Below the pieces are notes generated by a model, which was given only the letters and a program-made list of their open reading frames with translations, made no database searches and was not told where the DNA came from. Made by a program: the position numbers and the translations under genes. DNA of 64,000 nucleotides. Origin: Pseudomonas arsenicoxydans. Lineage in GTDB: Bacteria; Pseudomonadota; Gammaproteobacteria; Pseudomonadales; Pseudomonadaceae. Location of the stretch: NCBI RefSeq assembly GCF_006438915.1, contig NZ_RCZE01000012.1, positions 62,001 through 126,000 of the forward strand, read 5' to 3'. Below are positions 60,875-64,000 of the stretch, one piece after another (the stretch's first letter is position 1; each line of letters starts with the position of its first letter).

Positions 60875-62575
60875 ATGAAGATCTCCCGTCAAGCCTACGC
60901 CGACATGTTCGGCCCCACCGTCGGCGACAAGGTTCGCCTCGCCGACACCGAACTGTGGATCGAAGTCGAAAAAGACTTCACCACCTACGGCGAAGAAGTG
61001 AAATTCGGCGGCGGCAAAGTCATCCGCGATGGCCAGGGCCAGAGCCAACTGTTGGCCGCTGAAGTCGTCGACACGGTGATCACCAACGCGCTGATCATCG
61101 ACCACTGGGGCATCGTCAAGGCCGACGTCGGCCTCAAGGACGGCCGTGTCGCCGGCATCGGCAAGGCCGGCAACCCGGACGTGCAGCCGAACGTGACCAT
61201 CGCCATCGGCGCCAGCACCGAAGTCATTGCGGGTGAAGGCATGATCCTCACCGCTGGCGGCATCGACACCCACATCCACTTCATCTGCCCTCAGCAGATC
61301 GAAGAGGCGCTGATGAGCGGCGTCACCACCATGATCGGCGGTGGTACCGGCCCGGCGACGGGCACCAACGCGACAACCTGCACCTCCGGGCCCTGGCATC
61401 TGGCGCGTATGCTTCAGGCTGCCGACGCGTTCCCGATGAACATCGGCCTCACCGGCAAAGGCAACGCCAGCCTGCCGGAGCCCTTGATCGAACAGGTCAA
61501 GGCCGGCGCCATCGGCCTCAAGTTGCACGAAGACTGGGGCACCACCCCAGCGAGCATCGACAACTGCCTGAACGTCGCCGACCAGTACGACGTGCAAGTG
61601 GCGATCCACACCGACACGCTCAACGAATCCGGCTTCGTCGAAACCACCCTCGCCGCGTTCAAGGGCCGCACCATCCACACTTACCACACCGAAGGTGCGG
61701 GCGGCGGTCATGCCCCGGACATCATCAAGGCCTGCGGCTTTGCCAATGTGCTGCCGAGTTCGACCAACCCGACCCGGCCGTTCACCCGCAACACCATCGA
61801 CGAACACCTCGATATGCTGATGGTCTGTCACCACCTGGACCCGAGCATTGCCGAAGACGTGGCCTTCGCCGAAAGCCGCATCCGCCGCGAAACGATTGCC
61901 GCCGAAGACATCCTCCACGACCTCGGCGCGTTCTCGATGATCAGCTCCGACAGCCAGGCCATGGGCCGCGTCGGCGAAGTCATCACGCGCACCTGGCAAA
62001 CCGCCGACAAGATGAAAAAACAGCGCGGCCCGCTACCCGGTGATGGCGAGGGCAACGACAACTTCCGCGCCAAACGCTACATCGCCAAGTACACGATCAA
62101 CCCGGCGATCACCCACGGCATCAGCCATGAAGTGGGTTCGATTGAAGTGGGTAAATGGGCCGATCTGGTGCTGTGGCGACCGGCGTTTTTCGGGGTCAAG
62201 CCGACGCTGATCCTCAAGGGCGGCGCCATTGCAGCCAGCCTGATGGGCGATGCCAACGCCTCGATCCCGACGCCGCAACCGGTGCATTACCGCCCGATGT
62301 TTGCCAGCTACGGCGGCTCATTGCATGCCACCAGCATGACCTTCATCAGCCAGGCCGCGCAGGAGGCCGGGCTTCCCGAAGCGCTGGGCCTGAAGAAGAA
62401 AATCGCCGTGGTCAAAGGCTGTCGCGAGGTGCAGAAAACCGATTTGATCCACAACGACTACCTGCCGACGATCGATGTCGACCCACAGACCTATCAAGTC
62501 AAGGCCGATGGCGTGCTGCTCTGGTGTGAGCCCGCGGATGTGCTGCCGATGGCCCAGCGATATTTCCTGTTTTGA
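60875..62575 (+). CDS. ureC: Urease alpha subunit UreC
   Basis: Catalytic nickel subunit hydrolysing urea to ammonia and carbamate. The 566-residue length is standard. Nickel and active-site elements are present: GGIDTHIHFICPQQ (first His pair), GAIGLKLHEDWGTTPASID with the carbamylated lysine at K216, VAIHTDTLNESGF, YHTEGAGGGHAPDI, and the mobile flap MVCHHLDPS with H319 and H320. ATG 60875 follows the REPIN. ureE, ureF and ureG are not encoded downstream, where an unrelated minus-strand gene begins; in P. aeruginosa they also lie apart. Confidence 0.98.
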   Translation: MKISRQAYADMFGPTVGDKVRLADTELWIEVEKDFTTYGEEVKFGGGKVIRDGQGQSQLLAAEVVDTVITNALIIDHWGIVKADVGLKDGRVAGIGKAGNPDVQPNVTIAIGASTEVIAGEGMILTAGGIDTHIHFICPQQIEEALMSGVTTMIGGGTGPATGTNATTCTSGPWHLARMLQAADAFPMNIGLTGKGNASLPEPLIEQVKAGAIGLKLHEDWGTTPASIDNCLNVADQYDVQVAIHTDTLNESGFVETTLAAFKGRTIHTYHTEGAGGGHAPDIIKACGFANVLPSSTNPTRPFTRNTIDEHLDMLMVCHHLDPSIAEDVAFAESRIRRETIAAEDILHDLGAFSMISSDSQAMGRVGEVITRTWQTADKMKKQRGPLPGDGEGNDNFRAKRYIAKYTINPAITHGISHEVGSIEVGKWADLVLWRPAFFGVKPTLILKGGAIAASLMGDANASIPTPQPVHYRPMFASYGGSLHATSMTFISQAAQEAGLPEALGLKKKIAVVKGCREVQKTDLIHNDYLPTIDVDPQTYQVKADGVLLWCEPADVLPMAQRYFLF

Positions 62576-62593
62576 CGAACTCGAAGAACCTCA

Positions 62594-62635
62594 CTTGCCG
62601 GCGAGGGCGATCTTGATGACGCCTTCGCCGGCAAG
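62594..62635. repeat. Short palindrome after ureC (REP-like, other type)
   Basis: CTTGCCGGCGAGGGCG and CGCCTTCGCCGGCAAG pair at 15 of 16 positions around a 10-base loop. It starts 18 bases after the ureC stop and lies between convergent genes, so it may end either transcript. The sequence differs from the main REP family. Confidence 0.75.
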
Positions 62636-62662
62636 CCTGGCTCCTACATAAAACTTCAGCAA

Positions 62663-64000
62663 TCAGGTGCTTTTTTCGACCGTAAAGGGAATGTCCACCC
62701 TTTGCAGTTTCGCCCGATCCATCGCCTGCTGGGTAAGGGTTTTCAGCAGCGTTTTCATCTCGGTGTCGATCACGTTCAACTCGGCCGCATAGGCCTCGTC
62801 GGTCATGACCTGCCCCGGGGCAATTGCGCTTTCAGGTTTACCCAGTTCGGCGGCGAGTACCCTGAGTTCCTGCTTGAGATCGGCTTTCGCCTCAAGCGAA
62901 AGATCCGGTTCGGTCGCCCGCCTATCAAGTGCCATGTATAACTCCGTTGTCGCATCGATTCGGCGCCTGAAAACCTTGAACGCGCTTCGATTCGAGCCCT
63001 GGATGTAAGTCTCCCAGAAGGGCTGTTCGATGATCGAATCACGCAATAAATCGCCGTTTTCCAGTTCCACGACCCGCTGATACGCACTCTCGATCATCTC
63101 GGGAGTCACACCAGTGTGCGTGCGAAACTGCAAATCACGGGACTGCCAGGGCAGGTCCAGCCGCTCGGCCAGATCCGTCATGTACGCCAGGTGGACCTCG
63201 ACCTCATCGATACTTCCCGAGACTCGGCCGTTTGCATCGAGCACCCTGAATTGCTCACCGTTCGCCAGGCGCTCGGCGACCACTTTACGGGCGATCCGGC
63301 TCAACTCATCAAGCCGGGACTTGCCTCTGGCCAACTGCACCAGTTCGGCCTCCACCAGGCCTGGGCTGGCCAACGCGTAGGCCTCATGGATCAGCACCTC
63401 TACGCCCATCGCATTGAACAACTGCGCCCCGGCATCAACGCATTGGGTGACCTCATCCCTGCCCATGACAAACAGATTGCGTCGCAGCTCACTGTCCTTG
63501 GACATGGCTTCCAGCATTCGCCAGAGCTTTTGGGTCATGTCCACCCTGAAGACTCTGTCGGTCATGAAATGGGTTGATTGAGTGAGCTTCCTGATCTGAT
63601 TGAAAAAGGGCACCGAGCCGAACTCGTCCTCCACCTCATTCCATATGCCCTGCCGGGCAACCCATTCGGGCCGCGTCAATCCTTCCTCCCAGTCAAGACT
63701 GTCACGCACGCCTCGGGGTGGATAAGGTCGATCAGGGTCCAGACCGACGGACCTGATATGGCCTCTTAGCGTGTCCAGATTCTCGGGTGACAGCCATGGC
63801 TGCTCACGATTCAATACCGTTCGCGCCACCAGCTCCGCCTCCACAGAGCCGGCCGTAACCTGAGGGATGACCGTCAGCTCATTGCGCTGCAAGTTCAAGT
63901 AAAAATGCCTGAATCGGGGTTGAGAAAACAATCCGTCCGGCCAGGTATTGATACCGGTCTCACCCAGCATCACCGTATGCAGCATGCGCATACCGCCGAT
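62663..64000 (-). CDS. NEL-type E3 ubiquitin ligase effector, C-terminal part (gene runs off the window)
   Basis: The open frame continues past the right edge (residues IGG precede the first visible Met), so only the last 445 or so residues are seen. They resemble the novel E3 ligase domain of IpaH/SspH effectors as found in Pseudomonas dermonecrotic-toxin-like proteins. A leucine-rich segment (FYLNLQRNELTVIP) precedes a helical domain. The putative catalytic cysteine is in TQCVDAGAQLFNAMGVEVL, matching the C-x-D pattern, and LIHEAYALASPG follows. In hosts such ligases ubiquitinate target proteins after type III or other delivery. N-terminal domains, full length and secretion signal lie outside the window. 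Confidence 0.8.
   Translation of the reverse strand: MGGMRMLHTVMLGETGINTWPDGLFSQPRFRHFYLNLQRNELTVIPQVTAGSVEAELVARTVLNREQPWLSPENLDTLRGHIRSVGLDPDRPYPPRGVRDSLDWEEGLTRPEWVARQGIWNEVEDEFGSVPFFNQIRKLTQSTHFMTDRVFRVDMTQKLWRMLEAMSKDSELRRNLFVMGRDEVTQCVDAGAQLFNAMGVEVLIHEAYALASPGLVEAELVQLARGKSRLDELSRIARKVVAERLANGEQFRVLDANGRVSGSIDEVEVHLAYMTDLAERLDLPWQSRDLQFRTHTGVTPEMIESAYQRVVELENGDLLRDSIIEQPFWETYIQGSNRSAFKVFRRRIDATTELYMALDRRATEPDLSLEAKADLKQELRVLAAELGKPESAIAPGQVMTDEAYAAELNVIDTEMKTLLKTLTQQAMDRAKLQRVDIPFTVEKST

Noticed and set aside
2885..62635. CRISPR array suggested by the many repeated palindromes
   Set aside because: The repeats are REP/REPIN units spread singly between genes, with no regular repeat-spacer series and no cas genes.
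1..64000. tRNA or rRNA genes
   Set aside because: No cloverleaf with a GTTCRA-type T-loop or rRNA-like stretch was recognised between genes; only intergenic regions were scanned by eye.

Overview
The window is a chromosome segment from a Pseudomonas of the P. fluorescens group. The evidence is high GC coding DNA, many copies of the GTGGGAGCGGGCTTGCTCGC-type REP palindrome between genes, and gene order that follows P. aeruginosa over long stretches (speA, SUI1 factor, NUDIX, DUF2333, gcbA, MCP, dsbD, aroQ, accB, accC, prmA, DUF3426, dusB, fis, purH, purD, retS, marC, then urtABCDE and the urease genes). Comparisons with P. aeruginosa come from general knowledge of that genome, not from a search.

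Layout. 1-25267 is core DNA: arginine decarboxylase and translation genes on the minus strand, then c-di-GMP signalling (gcbA), a chemoreceptor, DsbD, fatty-acid synthesis (accB-accC), ribosomal protein methylation, the dusB-fis operon, purine synthesis (purH, purD) and the RetS hybrid kinase. One gene, an AlbA/Schlafen plus GHKL ATPase protein (13205-14587), sits between two perfect 39-bp copies of the accC terminator and looks inserted.

25289-34201 is an accessory island. It has a 2365-residue toxin-like protein with a TcdA/TcdB-type glycosyltransferase domain, a C58-type cysteine protease triad and a pore-forming-type hydrophobic region (lymphostatin/large clostridial toxin architecture), followed by two divergently transcribed unknown genes that appear to be diverged paralogues of each other. 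34263-41785 is a two-armed cobalamin ring synthesis cluster (cobJ-cobI-cobH-cobG on minus, cobL-cbiD-cobK on plus). 42039-42215 is a truncated antitoxin remnant. 42387-47636 is a copper uptake cluster (two DUF2946 proteins, a PCu(A)C chaperone, an OprC-like TonB receptor and a PepSY membrane protein), and 47878-50617 is an ABC importer of the iron/cobalamin class. 50618-52058 holds REP elements, a structured RNA-like leader, a DUF6124 gene and a small secreted VDSFP-repeat protein.

52247-62575 is the urea utilisation region: a sigma-54-type promoter, the UrtABCDE urea importer, then ureD, ureA, two GNAT acetyltransferases, ureB and ureC. ureE, ureF and ureG are not in the window. The right edge (62663 to past 64000, minus strand) is the C-terminal part of a second effector-like gene, with an IpaH/SspH-type NEL E3 ubiquitin ligase domain. 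The region between marC and urtA, which are neighbours in P. aeruginosa, is thus filled by about 27 kb of toxin, B12, copper and transporter genes.
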